DNA of 64,000 nt from Paraburkholderia metrosideri (GCF_904848625.1 NZ_CAJHCP010000003.1:496001-560000); one strand, 5' to 3'. Counted from the first letter of the stretch, positions 1 to 9,943 are shown. Notes: generated by a model from the sequence alone, not told the origin. A program made the numbers and translations.

Positions 1-302
1 AAGCCTTCTAATAACTCGCCAGTTGGGTCGCTGTCCTGATCGAAAATCAGGGCGTTCGCACAGCCTTTATCGATCGCACGCTGCACGCCCTGATTGATCG
101 CCGCTCCAATACCCAGATTGTGACCGTTCGCGATGTAAGTGATGCGCGGATCCAGACCGAGCTCCGCTGCCGCGGAAACACTTTCGGTATTGTCGACGAC
201 GATGGCGTGGCCGTATTGAGCATAACGGTTCGCGCGTCGTACACAGTCCGCGTCGGGACGGTAGAACACGACTACGATGCCGGGACGGATGGTATTAGCC
301 AC
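1..302 (-). CDS. Family 2 glycosyltransferase (rhamnosyltransferase-like), 3' end outside window
   Basis: The leftward reading frame opens with GTG at 302 and runs off the left edge, so only about the first 100 residues are seen. They show the GT2 N-terminal fold: a first beta strand ([10 protein letters not shown]), [18 protein letters not shown], and the sugar-nucleotide/metal segment [10 protein letters not shown]. This arrangement is typical of the rhamnosyltransferase subgroup that transfers dTDP-rhamnose to lipid-linked glycans on the inner face of the inner membrane. The start overlaps the hldD stop by 8 bases, implying translational coupling as the last visible gene of the rml-hld operon. 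The rhamnose specificity is inferred from the neighbouring rml genes. Confidence 0.8.
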   Translation of the reverse strand, partial: MANTIRPGIVVVFYRPDADCVRRANRYAQYGHAIVVDNTESVSAAAELGLDPRITYIANGHNLGIGAAINQGVQRAIDKGCANALIFDQDSDPTGELLEG

Positions 303-1290
303 GGTGGTCTTCTAGCCAACGTACGTATCGATCGACACCTTCCTGCACGCTCAAAAACGGCGCGTCGTAACCGGCTGCGCGCAGCTTCGACTGGTCGGCC
401 TGCGTGAAGCATTGATACTTGCCGCGCAACGCGTCAGGAAACGGAATGTATTCGATCAGACCGCGCTCCACCTGCTCCGCCAGCGACAAGGCCGGCTCGT
501 TGTTCAACGAACGCAGCGTGTTGACCACCGTGCTCGCGATATCGTTGAACGGTTGCGCGCGGCCGCTGCCCAGGTTGAAGATGCCCGACTCGTCCGGGTT
601 GTCGAAGAAGAACAGGTTGACCTTCACGACGTCTTCGATCGAAACGAAGTCGCGCGTCTGCTCGCCCGCCGCATAACCGTTGTACTCGCCGAACAGTTTG
701 ACCTTGCCGTCAGCGTGAAACTGGTTGAAGTTGTGAAACGCGACCGACGCCATGCGCGCTTTATGCGTTTCGCGCGGACCGTACACGTTGAAGTAACGGA
801 AGCCGGCAATCTGGCTCTTCGCAGTGGGCAGCACTCGGCGAATCACCTGGTCGAACAGGAACTTCGAATAACCGTACACGTTCAGCGGCTGCTCGACTTC
901 GCGCTCTTCGACAAAGCGGCTCGAGCCGCCATAAGTCGCCGCCGACGATGCATACAGGAACTGGATGTTCTGCGCCTGGCAGACATCGAGTACGTCGCGG
1001 CTGTAGCGGAAGTTGTTTTCCATCATGTAGCGGCCGTCGGATTCCATTGTGTCCGAACAGGCGCCTTCGTGGAAAATCGCGCGCACTTTGCCAAAGTCGC
1101 CGCGCCTGAAGCGCTCGACGAATTCGGTCTTGTCGAGATAATCGTCGATCTCGCAATCGACCAGATTCTTGAACTTGTCCGCACGCGTGAGGTTGTCGAC
1201 GGCGATGATGCGTTGCTCGCCGCGCTCGTTGAGTGCCTTCACGAGATTGCTGCCGATAAAACCGGCTGCGCCGGTGACGATGAGGGTCAT
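295..1290 (-). CDS. hldD: ADP-L-glycero-D-manno-heptose 6-epimerase
   Basis: A 331-residue extended short-chain dehydrogenase, the usual length for HldD/RfaD. It epimerises ADP-D-glycero-beta-D-manno-heptose at C6 to supply L,D-heptose for the LPS inner core. Visible features are the NADP-binding glycine motif [10 protein letters not shown] at the N terminus, SSAATYGG with the catalytic Ser/Thr, and [12 protein letters not shown] with the YxxxK pair. It follows hldA in the same leftward operon, separated by 48 bases, and overlaps the downstream glycosyltransferase. The family assignment is firm. Whether this is the only hldD in the genome cannot be seen. Confidence 0.96.
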   Translation of the reverse strand: MTLIVTGAAGFIGSNLVKALNERGEQRIIAVDNLTRADKFKNLVDCEIDDYLDKTEFVERFRRGDFGKVRAIFHEGACSDTMESDGRYMMENNFRYSRDVLDVCQAQNIQFLYASSAATYGGSSRFVEEREVEQPLNVYGYSKFLFDQVIRRVLPTAKSQIAGFRYFNVYGPRETHKARMASVAFHNFNQFHADGKVKLFGEYNGYAAGEQTRDFVSIEDVVKVNLFFFDNPDESGIFNLGSGRAQPFNDIASTVVNTLRSLNNEPALSLAEQVERGLIEYIPFPDALRGKYQCFTQADQSKLRAAGYDAPFLSVQEGVDRYVRWLEDHRG

Positions 1291-1338
1291 GGTTAAATCT
1301 TTATTTTCCCGTAGGCTGAGAGTGAGCGCTGCACGCGC

Positions 1339-2325
1339 TTAGCGAGGGAAAAGCTCGTCGTACGCAATAGGAGCGGTGCCGACCTTACCCACAACAACGC
1401 CCGCCGCGCTATTAGCGTACACGACGGCCTTCGCCAGCGGCAGCCCGGCTCCAAGCATCGCGGCGACAGTACCGATAACCGTGTCTCCGGCACCGGATAC
1501 GTCGTAGACATCCCGAGCGGCAGTCGGGAAATGAGTCGACTCCCTTTCGGTAAATAGCGTCATGCCCTCTTCCGAACGAGTTAGCAGGAGGGCGTCAATA
1601 TCGAGCGAATGACGCAGTTCGGACACCCGTCGCATGAGTTCGTTTTCGGAAGGCCATGATCCGATTACTTCGCGCAACTCCGCCCGATTCGGCGTAATCA
1701 GGGAAGCACCGCGATAACGGTGCCAATCCGTCCCTTTTGGGTCGATCAGAACATGCTTTCCCGCGGCGCGAGCCTTCGAGATCATGCTTGAAACGTGGGT
1801 CAATCCGCCTTTCGCATAGTCCGATAGCAGCACAACCGAACATTCCCCCAGCAGGCTGTCGAACCGGGCCAAACCTGCGAGCAATATTTCCTTAGTCGGC
1901 GGCTCTTCAAAGTCGGCGCGTATCAGTTGCTGCTGCCGTGCGATGACGCGAAGCTTGATGATCGTCGAAATCGACGCGTCCCGTTCAGCGAACGCCCGCA
2001 CTTTGCTCGTCGCAAGCAACTCCACCAGGCGTTCTCCCGCCTCATCGTGGCCAATCACGCATATCAACGACGCTTGCCCTCCCAAGGCCGCAATATTGCA
2101 TGCCACGTTCGCAGCGCCACCCAAACGCTCTTCGGTGCGCTGAATATGGACGACGGGGACAGGTGCTTCGGGAGATATCCGGTCGACGTTACCAAACCAA
2201 TAGCGGTCCAACATGACATCGCCCACCACCAAAACAGTAGAGCGACCCAGCTGTTCCCGTGAAACCGGCTCCACAGCGGCAGAAACCAAGCTGTCGTCAA
2301 CAGGGGAACATTCAGTAGCAGGCAT
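1339..2325 (-). CDS. hldA: D-glycero-beta-D-manno-heptose-7-phosphate kinase (RfaE domain I)
   Basis: A PfkB/ribokinase-family sugar kinase of 328 residues. It matches the stand-alone first domain of HldE, with no cytidylyltransferase domain fused. Motifs are ERLGGAANVACNIAALGG (substrate side), DYAKGG, DPKG and the anion-hole/catalytic-base motif DVSGAGDT near residue 275. It phosphorylates heptose-7-phosphate at O1 on the way to ADP-heptose. The separate adenylyltransferase and phosphatase are not in this window. The gene lies 58 bases after rmlD and directly precedes hldD, so heptose and rhamnose precursor genes share an operon. Its base composition looks less GC-rich than the rml genes upstream, a hint that the hld pair was joined to the cluster. 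Confidence 0.93.
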   Translation of the reverse strand: MPATECSPVDDSLVSAAVEPVSREQLGRSTVLVVGDVMLDRYWFGNVDRISPEAPVPVVHIQRTEERLGGAANVACNIAALGGQASLICVIGHDEAGERLVELLATSKVRAFAERDASISTIIKLRVIARQQQLIRADFEEPPTKEILLAGLARFDSLLGECSVVLLSDYAKGGLTHVSSMISKARAAGKHVLIDPKGTDWHRYRGASLITPNRAELREVIGSWPSENELMRRVSELRHSLDIDALLLTRSEEGMTLFTERESTHFPTAARDVYDVSGAGDTVIGTVAAMLGAGLPLAKAVVYANSAAGVVVGKVGTAPIAYDELFPR

Positions 2326-2383
2326 AGAGATACAATTCTAAATGGGTGGAGGGCCTCGTGCCGGGCGGCCATATAACGGAAAA

Positions 2384-3271
2384 CTATTTGGCGAGGCAAA
2401 GTCGCAGAGCCGCGTCCCAACGGGGTGGCGTCAGCCCGAAAGTCGCGAAAAGCTTCTCGTTCGACAGCCGGGAGTTCGCCGGCCGCGTCGCAGGTGTCGA
2501 ATAGGACGCCGCCGTAATGGGCTTCACCACGGGCTTTTTCGCGAGATCAGAAATTTGGAAAATCGCCTCGGCAAAGCCATGCCATGACGTAACGCCAGAA
2601 GCAGTCAGATGATACAGACCTGAATATTGCTGCCACCAGTCGCCCCCCCCGGGAAGTGCCTGCGCCAATATATTCGCGCTCACGGTCGCGATGGTATTCG
2701 ACCAAGTCGGAGCGCCGAACTGGTCGGAAACCACGCCTAACTCGTCGCGTTCTGCGCCTAGTCGAAGCATGGTCAGTAAAAAGTTCTTGCCTCGCGTGCC
2801 ATATACCCAACTCGTTCGGAAAATCAGGTGCGGGCAGCCTACTGCGACCATGGCCTGCTCACCTGCGAGTTTGCTCTTGCCATACACATTTTGGGGATTA
2901 ACTGCATCGGTCTCGACGTACTGGCCTTCTTTCGTTCCGTCGAAGACATAGTCCGTCGAATAGTGGACAAGGGATGCTCCCAGCCGCTTCGCCTCTTCCG
3001 CGAGGATGCCGGGCACCTCGGCATTCAAACGCATGGCAGCGTCGACGTCCGTCTCAGCCTTGTCAACCGCCGTGTACGCAGCCGGATTGACGATCAACCC
3101 AGGCTTTGCCTCACGTACCACACGTCGAATCTGATCCAGATCACCAAGATCCAGTGCGCTACGGTCAAGGGCAACAACCTTCCCCAATCCCTGCAGCGTC
3201 CGCGCCAGTTCAAACCCCACCTGGCCGTTCACGCCAGTCAGCAGAATAGTCTGTTCATCTCGCTGTGCCAT
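2384..3271 (-). CDS. rfbD: dTDP-4-dehydrorhamnose reductase
   Basis: RmlD/RfbD, 295 residues, a normal length for the family. It reduces dTDP-6-deoxy-L-lyxo-4-hexulose to dTDP-L-rhamnose with NAD(P)H in the cytoplasm. It shows the Rossmann motif GVNGQVGFELA, the conserved STDYVFDGT segment and the catalytic YGKSKLAGE (YxxxK). It is the last of the four rml genes and starts 8 bases after rfbC stops. Identification is firm. Confidence 0.96.
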   Translation of the reverse strand: MAQRDEQTILLTGVNGQVGFELARTLQGLGKVVALDRSALDLGDLDQIRRVVREAKPGLIVNPAAYTAVDKAETDVDAAMRLNAEVPGILAEEAKRLGASLVHYSTDYVFDGTKEGQYVETDAVNPQNVYGKSKLAGEQAMVAVGCPHLIFRTSWVYGTRGKNFLLTMLRLGAERDELGVVSDQFGAPTWSNTIATVSANILAQALPGGGDWWQQYSGLYHLTASGVTSWHGFAEAIFQISDLAKKPVVKPITAASYSTPATRPANSRLSNEKLFATFGLTPPRWDAALRLCLAK

Positions 3272-3279
3272 GAATGTCC

Positions 3280-3831
3280 TTATGCGAAGACTTCAGCGTC
3301 GGCGAGCAGCTTGCCCGCCGCATCCTTCGCGGCCAGCAACGGCTCGAAGTCGATCGGCCACTCGATGCCGATGGCCGGATCGTTCCAGACGATGCTGCGT
3401 TCGTGCTCGGGAAACCAGTAGTCCGTGGTCTTGTACAGAAACTGCGCGGACTCCGACAACACGACGAAGCCGTGCGCAAAACCGGGCGGCACCCACAATT
3501 GCCGATGATTCTCGACCGACAGCCTCACTCCCACCCACTTGCCGAAATTCGGCGAGCTTTTGCGGATGTCGACGGCCACGTCGAACACATCGCCTTCGAC
3601 CACACGCACCAGCTTGCCCTGCGCGTGCTGGATCTGATAGTGCAGGCCGCGCAGCACGCCTTTCGCCGAACGCGAATGGTTGTCCTGCAGGAATTCGACG
3701 CCCGGCTCGACCTTCTCGGCAAATTCGGCTGCGTTAAAGCTTTCGAAGAAAAACCCACGCGCGTCGCCGAACACCTTCGGCTCGATGATCTTGACTTCCG
3801 GCAGCGCCGTAGCGGTTACTTGGATGGCCAT
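3280..3831 (-). CDS. rfbC: dTDP-4-dehydrorhamnose 3,5-epimerase
   Basis: RmlC, 183 residues, a cupin epimerase acting between RmlB and RmlD. It shows the characteristic block [17 protein letters not shown] with the catalytic histidine, then [14 protein letters not shown] and the C-terminal [10 protein letters not shown]. The start overlaps the rfbA stop by 16 bases, so the two are probably translationally coupled. Confidence 0.96.
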   Translation of the reverse strand: MAIQVTATALPEVKIIEPKVFGDARGFFFESFNAAEFAEKVEPGVEFLQDNHSRSAKGVLRGLHYQIQHAQGKLVRVVEGDVFDVAVDIRKSSPNFGKWVGVRLSVENHRQLWVPPGFAHGFVVLSESAQFLYKTTDYWFPEHERSIVWNDPAIGIEWPIDFEPLLAAKDAAGKLLADAEVFA

Positions 3832-4709
3832 GCAACGTGATCCGTCAGAATGTTTTGGAGGTACTGCCCATAGGCATTTTTCGCGAGCGGCTTGGCCAGC
3901 GCCAGCAGTTGTTCGCCGTCGATCCAGTTCTGCCGGAACGCAATCTCTTCCGGACAGGCGACCACCAGACCTTGGCGCTTTTGCAGGGTTGCGATGAACG
4001 TGGCTGCTTCAATCAGCGAATCGTGCGTGCCCGTATCGAGCCATGCATAGCCGCGGCCCATGATCTCGACATTGAGTGCTGCATTCGCCAGATAGCGCGA
4101 ATTCACGTCGGTGATTTCAAGCTCGCCGCGTGGCGACGGCTTGATGTCCGCCGCGATATCGCACACCTGCCTGTCGTAGAAATAAAGGCCCGTGACCGCG
4201 TAGTTCGAACGCGGCTTGAGCGGCTTTTCTTCAATCGACAACGCGCGGAACTGCTTGTCGAATTCCACCACGCCGTAACGCTCCGGATCGTGCACGTGGT
4301 ACGCGAACACGGTGGCGCCTTCGGGCTGCGCGCTGGCATGCTCGAGTTGCTTCGCGAGATCGTGGCCGTAGAAAATGTTGTCGCCGAGAATCAGCGCGGA
4401 CGGATCATTGCCGACGAATTCGCGGCCAATGATGAACGCCTGCGCCAGCCCGTCCGGCGAAGGCTGAACCGCATACTGAATGTTCATGCCCCACTGGCTG
4501 CCGTCGCCGAGCATCGCCTCGAAACGCGGCGTGTCCTGCGGCGTGGAGATGATCAGCACATCGCTAATACCGGCCACCATCAGCGTGGACAGCGGGTAGT
4601 AGATCATCGGTTTGTCGTACACCGGCAGCAACTGCTTGGAGACGACATGCGTGATCGGATACAGGCGGGTGCCCGACCCGCCCGCGAGAATAATGCCTTT
4701 GCGCGCCAT
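3816..4709 (-). CDS. rfbA: Glucose-1-phosphate thymidylyltransferase
   Basis: RmlA, 297 residues from the ATG at 4709, the first step of dTDP-rhamnose synthesis (glucose-1-P plus dTTP). The nucleotide-binding loop [11 protein letters not shown] sits right after the chosen start. The frame stays open about 60 codons upstream, but that part is low-complexity and lies inside rfbB, so it is not used. Other motifs are [17 protein letters not shown] and VEFD...EEKP. It starts 10 bases after the rfbB stop. Confidence 0.96.
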   Translation of the reverse strand: MARKGIILAGGSGTRLYPITHVVSKQLLPVYDKPMIYYPLSTLMVAGISDVLIISTPQDTPRFEAMLGDGSQWGMNIQYAVQPSPDGLAQAFIIGREFVGNDPSALILGDNIFYGHDLAKQLEHASAQPEGATVFAYHVHDPERYGVVEFDKQFRALSIEEKPLKPRSNYAVTGLYFYDRQVCDIAADIKPSPRGELEITDVNSRYLANAALNVEIMGRGYAWLDTGTHDSLIEAATFIATLQKRQGLVVACPEEIAFRQNWIDGEQLLALAKPLAKNAYGQYLQNILTDHVAWPSK

Positions 4710-4719
4710 TACCGTGCCC

Positions 4720-5781
4720 TCACGCGCGTTGCGCGTAGTTGGTCTCAACCCACTTGCGATATTCACCCGAAGCCACTTCGTCGGACCAGGCCTGATTGTC
4801 GAGATACCACTGGACGGTCTTCGCCAGACCGGTCTCGAACGTTTCCGCCGGCAACCAGCCGAGTTCGCGCTCGAGCTTGCGCGCGTCGATCGCATAGCGG
4901 CGGTCGTGACCCGGACGATCCGTCACGTACGTGATCTGGTCGCGGTACGACGCATTCGTCTTGGGACGCAGCTGGTCGAGCAGATCGCACAGCGTATGCA
5001 CGACATCGAGGTTCTTCTTCTCGTTCCAGCCACCCACGTTGTACGTCTCACCCGGCGTGCCACGCGCGAGCACTTCGCGAATCGCACTGCAATGGTCGCC
5101 GACATACAGCCAGTCACGCACGTTCTGGCCGTCGCCGTACACCGGCAGCGGTTTGCCGGCGAGCGCGTTGGCGATCATTAGCGGAATCAGCTTTTCGGGG
5201 AACTGGTACGGACCGTAATTGTTCGAGCAGTTCGTGGTCAGCACCGGCAGGCCGTACGTGTGATGGTACGCACGCACCAGATGATCGGAACCCGCCTTGG
5301 TCGCCGAATAAGGGCTGTTCGGCGCGTAGGGCGTGGTTTCGGAGAATTGCGGATCGGTAGCGGACAGCGAGCCGAACACTTCGTCGGTCGACACGTGCAG
5401 GAATCGGAACGCGGCCTTGTCGGCGTCGCCGAGCGTGTTCCAGTAACTGCGGGTGGCTTCGAGCAGCGTGAACGTACCGACCACGTTGGTCTGCACGAAA
5501 TCGGCCGGACCGTGGATCGAACGGTCGACATGGCTCTCTGCGGCGAAGTGCAGCACCGCGCGCGGCTTGTGCTCGGCGAACAGCGCGTCGAGCGCGGCGC
5601 GGTCGCAGATGTCCGCGCGGGCAAAAATGTGTTTGGGATTGGCCTGTTGCGACTTGAGCGTACCCAGGTTGCCGGCATAGGTCAGCTTGTCTACGTTCAG
5701 CACCGCTTCGTCCGACGCATTAAGCCAGTCGAGCACGAAATTAGCGCCGATAAAGCCGGCACCGCCCGTTACCAGGATCAT
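4720..5781 (-). CDS. rfbB: dTDP-glucose 4,6-dehydratase
   Basis: RmlB, 353 residues from the ATG at 5781, which places the NAD motif [12 protein letters not shown] at the extreme N terminus. The frame is open 40 codons further but without family similarity. It contains [18 protein letters not shown] (catalytic Thr-Asp-Glu) and [10 protein letters not shown] (YxxxK). It is the first gene of the leftward rml-hld operon. A candidate promoter lies about 155 bases upstream. Confidence 0.96.
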   Translation of the reverse strand: MILVTGGAGFIGANFVLDWLNASDEAVLNVDKLTYAGNLGTLKSQQANPKHIFARADICDRAALDALFAEHKPRAVLHFAAESHVDRSIHGPADFVQTNVVGTFTLLEATRSYWNTLGDADKAAFRFLHVSTDEVFGSLSATDPQFSETTPYAPNSPYSATKAGSDHLVRAYHHTYGLPVLTTNCSNNYGPYQFPEKLIPLMIANALAGKPLPVYGDGQNVRDWLYVGDHCSAIREVLARGTPGETYNVGGWNEKKNLDVVHTLCDLLDQLRPKTNASYRDQITYVTDRPGHDRRYAIDARKLERELGWLPAETFETGLAKTVQWYLDNQAWSDEVASGEYRKWVETNYAQRA

Positions 5782-6196
5782 GAAATTCCCTTGTGAATGT
5801 GAGTGGCGGGGATGGAATCGATTCGCCGATCTGCCTACTCCGCGCTGCGCCGGCCCGGAATCCGATTCCTGTACGTAGTCGGGACGCCGCACGCATTGCA
5901 CGCAGACGGCCAGACGCCTATCTTATGATGCCCCGATTATAAAGCGGCCCAGATTAAAAACTACCACCCTAACAACTTGAAACAGCTTGACAAGGTTGGT
6001 TTCCAAACGCTGGGAAAAGAACGCTGAAGGGGCAGCGTGCATAGAAAGCATCCGCAATCCGTCTGGGGATAACGGGCGCTTCGGGGAGAGGCAGCGGAAC
6101 AAACGGGGGCGGGATGCCGCTCGCGCAAAAGCGACGAAACATCGGATGACGGAGCGCTGCGCAGAACGGCAATCCACCGATTGACGCCCAGACCTG
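5782..6196. other. Intergenic region between rfbB and the GDP-sugar reductase gene
   Basis: About 415 bases with no credible gene. A 94-codon leftward frame (5923-6207) has unnatural residue composition and no family features. Apart from the promoter candidate at 5936-5964, nothing else is recognised. Confidence 0.6.
5936..5964 (-). promoter_or_regulatory. Candidate promoter of the rml-hld operon
   Basis: On the minus strand a perfect TATAAT hexamer lies at 5941-5936. A weak -35 candidate (GTAGTT) is 17 bases upstream at 5964-5959. It is the best promoter-like sequence in the gap before rfbB and would give a leader of about 150 bases. The poor -35 keeps confidence low. Confidence 0.35.
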
Positions 6197-7108
6197 TCAG
6201 GCCGCAAGCATCCAGCGCAATGTGTCCATAAACGGAATAGCCTCGACGGCCGGCACCAGTGAGCGCAGCTTCGCAGGTGATCCAGCGAGCATCTTCACAT
6301 CGGTTTGTCGGACGAATGCCGGGTTGACGCGCACGTCCAGTTGATGGCCCGTCAGATCGCTCGCCTTCGACAGAATGTCCCGTAAGGTATACGGTGTGCC
6401 CGTGCAGACGTTGACCGTTTCGCCCGCCGCGTCGGAATCGAGCAGCGCTTCATACGCGCTCGCCACGTAGCGGACATCGGAAAAGTCGCGCGCCACGTCG
6501 ATGTTGCCGAGTTCGATCGACGGCTCACGGCGCGCAAAATGTCCGACGATCTTCGGCACCAGGAAATTGGACGCCTGCCCGCGACCGGTGTAGTTGAACG
6601 GCCGCACGATCAGGATCGGCAAGCGGTCGAACCAGGTGCGCACGATCGTTTCCATGGCCGCCTTGCTGGCCGCGTAATGATTGACCGGCGTGACCGGGAA
6701 GCTTTCGTCGATCGCGTCGCTGGTCACATTGCCATAGACGTTCGCGCTGCTCGCAATCAGCAGCTTGCGCGGCGTATGTCCCACGGCTGCGCACGCTTCC
6801 AGCAGATTCAGCGTGCCGATCACGTTCACGCGGTAAAAGTCGAGCGCATCGCTATGGCCGACAAAGCTGATCGCGGCCAGATGCACGATGTAGTCGGGCC
6901 GCACGGCTTCGATCACGCGCCGGCATTCGTCGGGCGAGGTAATATCGAGCCGCCGTCGCGTCGGCGTTTCGGGCTCGCTGCGGCCACCCACCGTTTCGAT
7001 GACGACGTGTCCGCGGCCGAGGAGCTTCTCGACCAGGTAACGGCCCGTAAAGCCTGTTGCCCCTGTGACGAGCGTGCGACAAGGTCGCGTCGACGGGGAA
7101 GTCGACAT
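6197..7108 (-). CDS. GDP-6-deoxy-4-keto-hexulose reductase / GDP-mannose 4,6-dehydratase-like SDR
   Basis: An extended short-chain dehydrogenase of 303 residues. The ATG at 7108 is preferred because AAGAAAG lies just upstream and the NAD(P) motif GATGFTGRYL then sits near residue 15. Other features are HLAAISFVGHS, the SSANVYG strand and YAASK (YxxxK). The style and length resemble the Rmd (GDP-rhamnose-forming reductase) and Gmd group that make D-rhamnose or related 6-deoxy sugars. The exact reaction is inferred, not shown. It lies beside the rml operon but with a 415-base gap, so it is probably a separate unit. It is divergent from apaH. Confidence 0.7.
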   Translation of the reverse strand: MSTSPSTRPCRTLVTGATGFTGRYLVEKLLGRGHVVIETVGGRSEPETPTRRRLDITSPDECRRVIEAVRPDYIVHLAAISFVGHSDALDFYRVNVIGTLNLLEACAAVGHTPRKLLIASSANVYGNVTSDAIDESFPVTPVNHYAASKAAMETIVRTWFDRLPILIVRPFNYTGRGQASNFLVPKIVGHFARREPSIELGNIDVARDFSDVRYVASAYEALLDSDAAGETVNVCTGTPYTLRDILSKASDLTGHQLDVRVNPAFVRQTDVKMLAGSPAKLRSLVPAVEAIPFMDTLRWMLAA

Positions 7109-7309
7109 GCTTTCTTGTTTCACAAATGTAATCCTGTTGTAGTGCAACATGGTGCGGGACCCGCGCTTCGAAACATCTGCTAGCGCGTTTGAGCCGGTAG
7201 TACGCAATATCTGCACCTCGAACCGCTATTATGTCACCCCCGCATGTTGCACTGCCGAAGGCGGCACGCGGCGTGCGTAACACTGTATCGAACTGTTCCG
7301 ACTTATCCG

Positions 7310-8185
7310 ATGACACCCTCCACCACTCCCCGCGCCTCCTCCGCTCTGGTTCCCCTAGCATTCGGCGATCTGCAAGGCTGTCGCAGACCGTTCCAGCAAT
7401 TGCTGGCAAAGGCCGCGCCGCCGGACGGCACGCCGCTCTGGCTCACAGGTGACCTGATCAATCGCGGCCCGGAATCGCTGGCCACGTTGCGCGACGTGAT
7501 CGCGCTGGGCGAGCGGGCGGTGCCGGTGCTCGGCAATCACGATCTGCATTTGCTGTCGGTGTCGGCGGGCATTCGCAAGTCGAAGAAGGGCGACACGATC
7601 GCCGAAATCCTCACTGCGCCGGATGCCGGCGATCTGCTCGACTGGGTCCGTCACCGACCGCTCGCGCATTTCGAGAACGGCATTCTGATGGTGCACGCAG
7701 GAGTCGTGCCGCAATGGGACGCCACGCTGACCATGGAACTCGCCGACGAATTGCAGCGCGCGCTGCGTGCGCCGAATTGGAAGGAAACGCTGGCCGGGTT
7801 GTACGGCAACGAGCCGAATCGCTGGAAGCCGGGCCTGAAGGGCCTCGACCGCTTGCGTGTGACATGCAGCGCATTGACGCGTATCCGCTTCTGCAAAGCG
7901 GACGGCACGATGGATTTCAGCAGCAGCGGCACCCTGGACTCGGCGCCGGCGGGCTGCATGCCGTGGTTCGACGTGCCATCGCGCAAGACGGCGGACGTGA
8001 CCGTGGTGTTCGGCCACTGGGCCGCGCTGGGTTTGACGTTGCGCGACAACCTGATCGGCCTCGACTCGGGTTGTGTGTGGGGCGAACAGCTATCGTGCGT
8101 CCGGCTTGCGCAAAACCCCTCTGAGCGGACCCTGACCCAGGTGGACTGCGTCAGTTGCCGCATACCGGGAGCCACGGGGGAATAA
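7310..8185 (+). CDS. apaH: Symmetrical bis(5'-nucleosyl)-tetraphosphatase
   Basis: PPP-family metallophosphatase, 291 residues from the ATG at 7310. It hydrolyses Ap4A to two ADP. It shows the three metal-binding signatures AFGDLQG, LTGDLINRGP and VLGNHD, followed by the histidine strand MVHAGVVPQW and VFGHWAALG. A longer frame begins at 7244, but the extra residues are not family-like. The gene is transcribed away from the SDR gene, with a 201-base divergent promoter region, and converges with the oxygenase gene. Confidence 0.94.
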   Translation: MTPSTTPRASSALVPLAFGDLQGCRRPFQQLLAKAAPPDGTPLWLTGDLINRGPESLATLRDVIALGERAVPVLGNHDLHLLSVSAGIRKSKKGDTIAEILTAPDAGDLLDWVRHRPLAHFENGILMVHAGVVPQWDATLTMELADELQRALRAPNWKETLAGLYGNEPNRWKPGLKGLDRLRVTCSALTRIRFCKADGTMDFSSSGTLDSAPAGCMPWFDVPSRKTADVTVVFGHWAALGLTLRDNLIGLDSGCVWGEQLSCVRLAQNPSERTLTQVDCVSCRIPGATGE

Positions 8186-8193
8186 ACCGGTTT

Positions 8194-8224
8194 CGACGAG
8201 CGCCTCGCTCAGCCAGGCGCGTCG
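8194..8224. terminator. Possible shared hairpin between convergent genes
   Basis: GCGCCT at 8200-8205 pairs with AGGCGC at 8215-8220 across a 9-base loop. The stem extends through CGAC/GTCG with a 2-base bulge. It sits exactly in the gap between convergent apaH and the oxygenase gene. There is no T tract, so intrinsic termination is uncertain. Confidence 0.35.
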
Positions 8225-8230
8225 GTCGGC

Positions 8231-9067
8231 TTACTTCTCGCCCTCTTTCTGGTAGACCTGCTTGTCGGCGACGACACCCTTGGGGAACATCTTGCGCACG
8301 AGGCCGCGCGCGGTCGCGTCGGCCCGCAGCACAACATCGCGTACCGGCTGCTCGGGGCGTCCGCGAAACGAGGTCGGGTGAAAGTACTCGGCGTCGCCTA
8401 CCGGATGGTCGGAGAAATAGTAATTCGACACGCAGCAGCGCGCTTCGTCGCTCAGGTTTGGCGAGACCGAATGCCAGGAATGCTGGTTGGTTACCATCAC
8501 CGCAAGCCGGTTGAACTTGCTGACAACCGTGACCGGCTCGGCCTTCGGGCCCTGCGGCCACACCTCGAGATTGCCGCCGTTCTCCGCGCGCCAGTCGGGC
8601 GACACATAATACAGCAGATTTAGCACGCGATACCGCTGGCGATCCTTATCGTGCGAATTGTCCAGATGCGGGTTCAGGAAATGCCCGCGGCCCATCATCG
8701 AAATACCGCCAGCGTATAGATGCTCGTCCGGATATAACGTGTTGAGCTGGGTGATCTGCGAGACGAGATCCACCACTTCCGGCTCCTGAAACGCGAAGAT
8801 CACCTCTTCGAGAATCGGCGAGTGTTCGTTCATCTGGGCCGACACGTATTTCAGCTCGCGCAGGCTTTTGCGCAGCATCATCGTCGACGCCTCGGGGAAA
8901 CCGCGCCGTATCGTGATGGCCAGCTCTGCCGGCAGGACATCGTCGATGAAGAAATGATTGACGGGCGCATTATCCCGCCACTGTTGGCAGGCTGAATCAA
9001 GATTGTCACGCAGGCGGCCTGCGATGAACTGGCCAATGTCTGTCCGCTGCAATGCTTTTACATTCAT
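8231..9067 (-). CDS. 2-oxoglutarate-Fe(II) dioxygenase family protein
   Basis: 278 residues from the ATG at 9067, preceded by AAAAGG. An ATG at 9097 overlapping the plsC stop (ATGA) is the alternative start. The double-stranded beta-helix core carries the iron ligands HLD in NPHLDNSHD and a distal histidine in QHSWHSVSPN. A basic residue follows in ARCCVSNYYFS and could bind 2-oxoglutarate. This matches the prolyl-4-hydroxylase-like group, which includes enzymes acting on proteins or small molecules. The substrate is unknown. It follows plsC in the same leftward run. Confidence 0.8.
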   Translation of the reverse strand: MNVKALQRTDIGQFIAGRLRDNLDSACQQWRDNAPVNHFFIDDVLPAELAITIRRGFPEASTMMLRKSLRELKYVSAQMNEHSPILEEVIFAFQEPEVVDLVSQITQLNTLYPDEHLYAGGISMMGRGHFLNPHLDNSHDKDRQRYRVLNLLYYVSPDWRAENGGNLEVWPQGPKAEPVTVVSKFNRLAVMVTNQHSWHSVSPNLSDEARCCVSNYYFSDHPVGDAEYFHPTSFRGRPEQPVRDVVLRADATARGLVRKMFPKGVVADKQVYQKEGEK

Positions 9068-9093
9068 TTCACACCTTTTGGCTGACGTGAGGA

Positions 9094-9882
9094 TCATTTC
9101 ATCAGGACAAGAGTAGCCGCAGCGAGGGCGTGCGCGGCCTTAATGCGTCGACTTTGTAAATCCGACAAGGCGACGCCTATCGTTTCTTCCGATTGCGCCG
9201 CCAGCGTGCGCCGGTCCGCGCCCGGCGCGAGCGGCTCGCACACGTACACGTGCGCGGCCAGCGGGCCTCCCTGCAGCAGCAGATTCAACGAATCGGCTAG
9301 CGACAGGTCGTCGATATACGCAGGCGCAGTGGACTGCCGGCCCAGCGCGTCTTCATACATGATGCAAACGGGCTGCACCGGTGCCCCCGCCGACACGGCC
9401 GCCTGGAACATATTCGCGTGAAACGGCAGCAGCGCGAGTCCATTGGACGTCGTGCCCTCGGGAAACACGCACATCAGCTCACCCGCAGCCAGCCGGTCGG
9501 ACAGCTCATGCATGATCCGCTTCGCGTCGCTGCGCTTCTCGCGCTGGATGAACACGGTGTCCAACTGTTGCGCGAGCCAGCCGACTACCGGCCATTGCCG
9601 GATCTCGGCCTTCGACACGAACGGCGTCGGCCGCCACGCGTTGATCACATAGATGTCGATCCACGAGATGTGATTGGCGACGACCAGCGCACCATGGTCG
9701 AGCCGTGCGCCGTCGTTATGCACGACGAGTTGCATACCGCAAAGCCGCAGCATTTTTAGCGACCACGCACGGTTGAGCGCGCGACGCTGTTCGGCGCTGG
9801 CCTTCGGAAAGCGTGTCGCCACAACCCACATGCCGTGCAGCAGATGCGTGACGAGACGGACCTTGCGTAACGCGTGCTTCAT
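9094..9882 (-). CDS. plsC: 1-acyl-sn-glycerol-3-phosphate acyltransferase
   Basis: PlsC/LPLAT family, 262 residues. It shows the acyltransferase boxes NHISWID (HxxxxD) near residue 70 and FPEGTTSN near residue 140, plus PVQPVCIMYED. A basic, partly hydrophobic N terminus is consistent with inner-membrane attachment. It makes phosphatidic acid by acylating lysophosphatidate at sn-2, or a related lipid. It starts 61 bases after the pyrC' stop, in the pyr operon direction. Confidence 0.92.
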   Translation of the reverse strand: MKHALRKVRLVTHLLHGMWVVATRFPKASAEQRRALNRAWSLKMLRLCGMQLVVHNDGARLDHGALVVANHISWIDIYVINAWRPTPFVSKAEIRQWPVVGWLAQQLDTVFIQREKRSDAKRIMHELSDRLAAGELMCVFPEGTTSNGLALLPFHANMFQAAVSAGAPVQPVCIMYEDALGRQSTAPAYIDDLSLADSLNLLLQGGPLAAHVYVCEPLAPGADRRTLAAQSEETIGVALSDLQSRRIKAAHALAAATLVLMK

Positions 9883-9943
9883 TGTTGGAGCTTTCCGTAA
9901 CTGGCCAATGATCGGATAAATAGTGAGTGCGAGGCGCCGGAAA

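Noticed and set aside
412..1296. 294-codon plus-strand frame opposite hldD
   Set aside because: Antisense shadow of a clear hldD gene.
3837..4934. 365-codon plus-strand frame opposite rfbA/rfbB
   Set aside because: Antisense shadow; no domain and no Shine-Dalgarno sequence.
5923..6207. 94-codon leftward frame before rfbB
   Set aside because: Unnatural composition, no start signals, and it overlaps the likely promoter.
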